Of a DNA stretch of 64,000 nucleotides, positions 63,940-64,000 are shown piece after piece. This DNA comes from Wenxinia marina DSM 24838 (lineage in GTDB: Bacteria; Pseudomonadota; Alphaproteobacteria; Rhodobacterales; Rhodobacteraceae). How positions within the stretch are numbered: the first letter of the stretch is position 1; each line of letters opens with the position of its first letter. Made by a program: the position numbers and the translations under genes. Where the stretch lies: NCBI RefSeq assembly GCF_000379485.1, contig NZ_KB902310.1:186001-250000 (forward strand). The letters are read 5' to 3'. The notes beneath the pieces were generated by a model that did not search any database, was not told the origin of the DNA, and was given only the letters and a program-made list of their open reading frames with translations.

Positions 63940-64000
63940 TCAGGGGTTGGCTGTCGCGTAATCCTTGGCGTCGCGGAGCATGGCGTTGAGGACGGTGAGG
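63940..64000 (-). CDS. C-terminal fragment of a transposase-like gene (cut by the window edge)
   Basis: The last 61 bases read on the minus strand as LTVLNAMLRDAKDYATANP followed by a stop. The LTVLNAMLRD helix resembles the C-terminus of IS110-type transposases. Only 19 residues are visible, so the family call is tentative. The gene starts beyond the right edge. Confidence 0.4.
   Translation of the reverse strand, partial: LTVLNAMLRDAKDYATANP

Overview
The window is a very GC-rich chromosomal stretch from an alphaproteobacterium, most likely of the order Rhodobacterales. The clues are a C4-pathway 5-aminolevulinate synthase (hemA) whose catalytic lysine falls at residue 248, as in Rhodobacter; an FNR/FnrL-type box upstream of it; a rodZ-like gene next to ispG; an alphaproteobacterial-style urtABCDE operon; a selD fused to an FAD oxidoreductase; and several families of short GC-rich intergenic palindromes. 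Coding density is high, and most neighbours overlap by ATGA, GTGA or ATGAGTGA. No CRISPR array, prophage or complete insertion sequence is visible. The last 61 bases look like the 3' end of a transposase-like gene.

Layout. 1-4.0 kb: a + strand peptide/nickel ABC importer, cut by the left edge, with a permease fused to an ATPase. 4.3-11.7 kb: a convergent second peptide importer operon (binding protein, M24 peptidase, two permeases, two ATPases), with a BrnT/BrnA toxin-antitoxin pair between its permease and ATPase genes. 11.9-17.1 kb: tRNA-Gly(UCC), an ABC exporter, an acyl-CoA synthetase, a cold-shock protein, an ArsC/Spx-like protein and a small membrane protein. 17.5-24 kb: thrS, then divergently an MFS gene followed by three alpha/beta hydrolases, and a GFA-like zinc protein. 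24-27.4 kb: class I aldolase and pgk, divergent from a pair of cyclophilins, one cytoplasmic and one exported. 27.4-33.3 kb: lipoprotein and M20 peptidase, hemA, rodZ-like, ispG. 33.5-38.3 kb: thiolase, kbl-tdh (threonine breakdown), MFS. 38.7-43.8 kb: an AttEFGH-like set of ABC ATPase, large FtsX permease and lipocalin-like secreted protein, plus a PNPOx-like protein. 43.8-47.3 kb: selD and mnmH facing each other (selenophosphate, then 2-selenouridine in tRNA). 47.6-51.7 kb: malonyl-CoA synthetase, MFS, asd. 51.7-52.6 kb: an AT-richer intergenic stretch with two very small ORFs, each followed by a strong hairpin. 52.6-60.1 kb: beta-carbonic anhydrase, an unknown gene, and the urea importer urtABCDE. 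60.5-64 kb: lolC/E-lolD, a small DMT-type membrane protein, a cytochrome c lipoprotein and the transposase-like tail.

Functionally this is a nutrient-scavenging and housekeeping region. It covers uptake of peptides (twice) and urea, peptide hydrolysis, lower glycolysis, haem and isoprenoid precursor synthesis, threonine breakdown, tRNA selenation and lipoprotein sorting. The unusual points are the toxin-antitoxin pair inside a transporter operon, the permease-ATPase fusion, an alpha/beta hydrolase with glycine at the nucleophile position, a threonine dehydrogenase without structural zinc cysteines, two tiny genes after asd, and four dispersed repeat families that sit in operon gaps and sometimes supply a stop codon.
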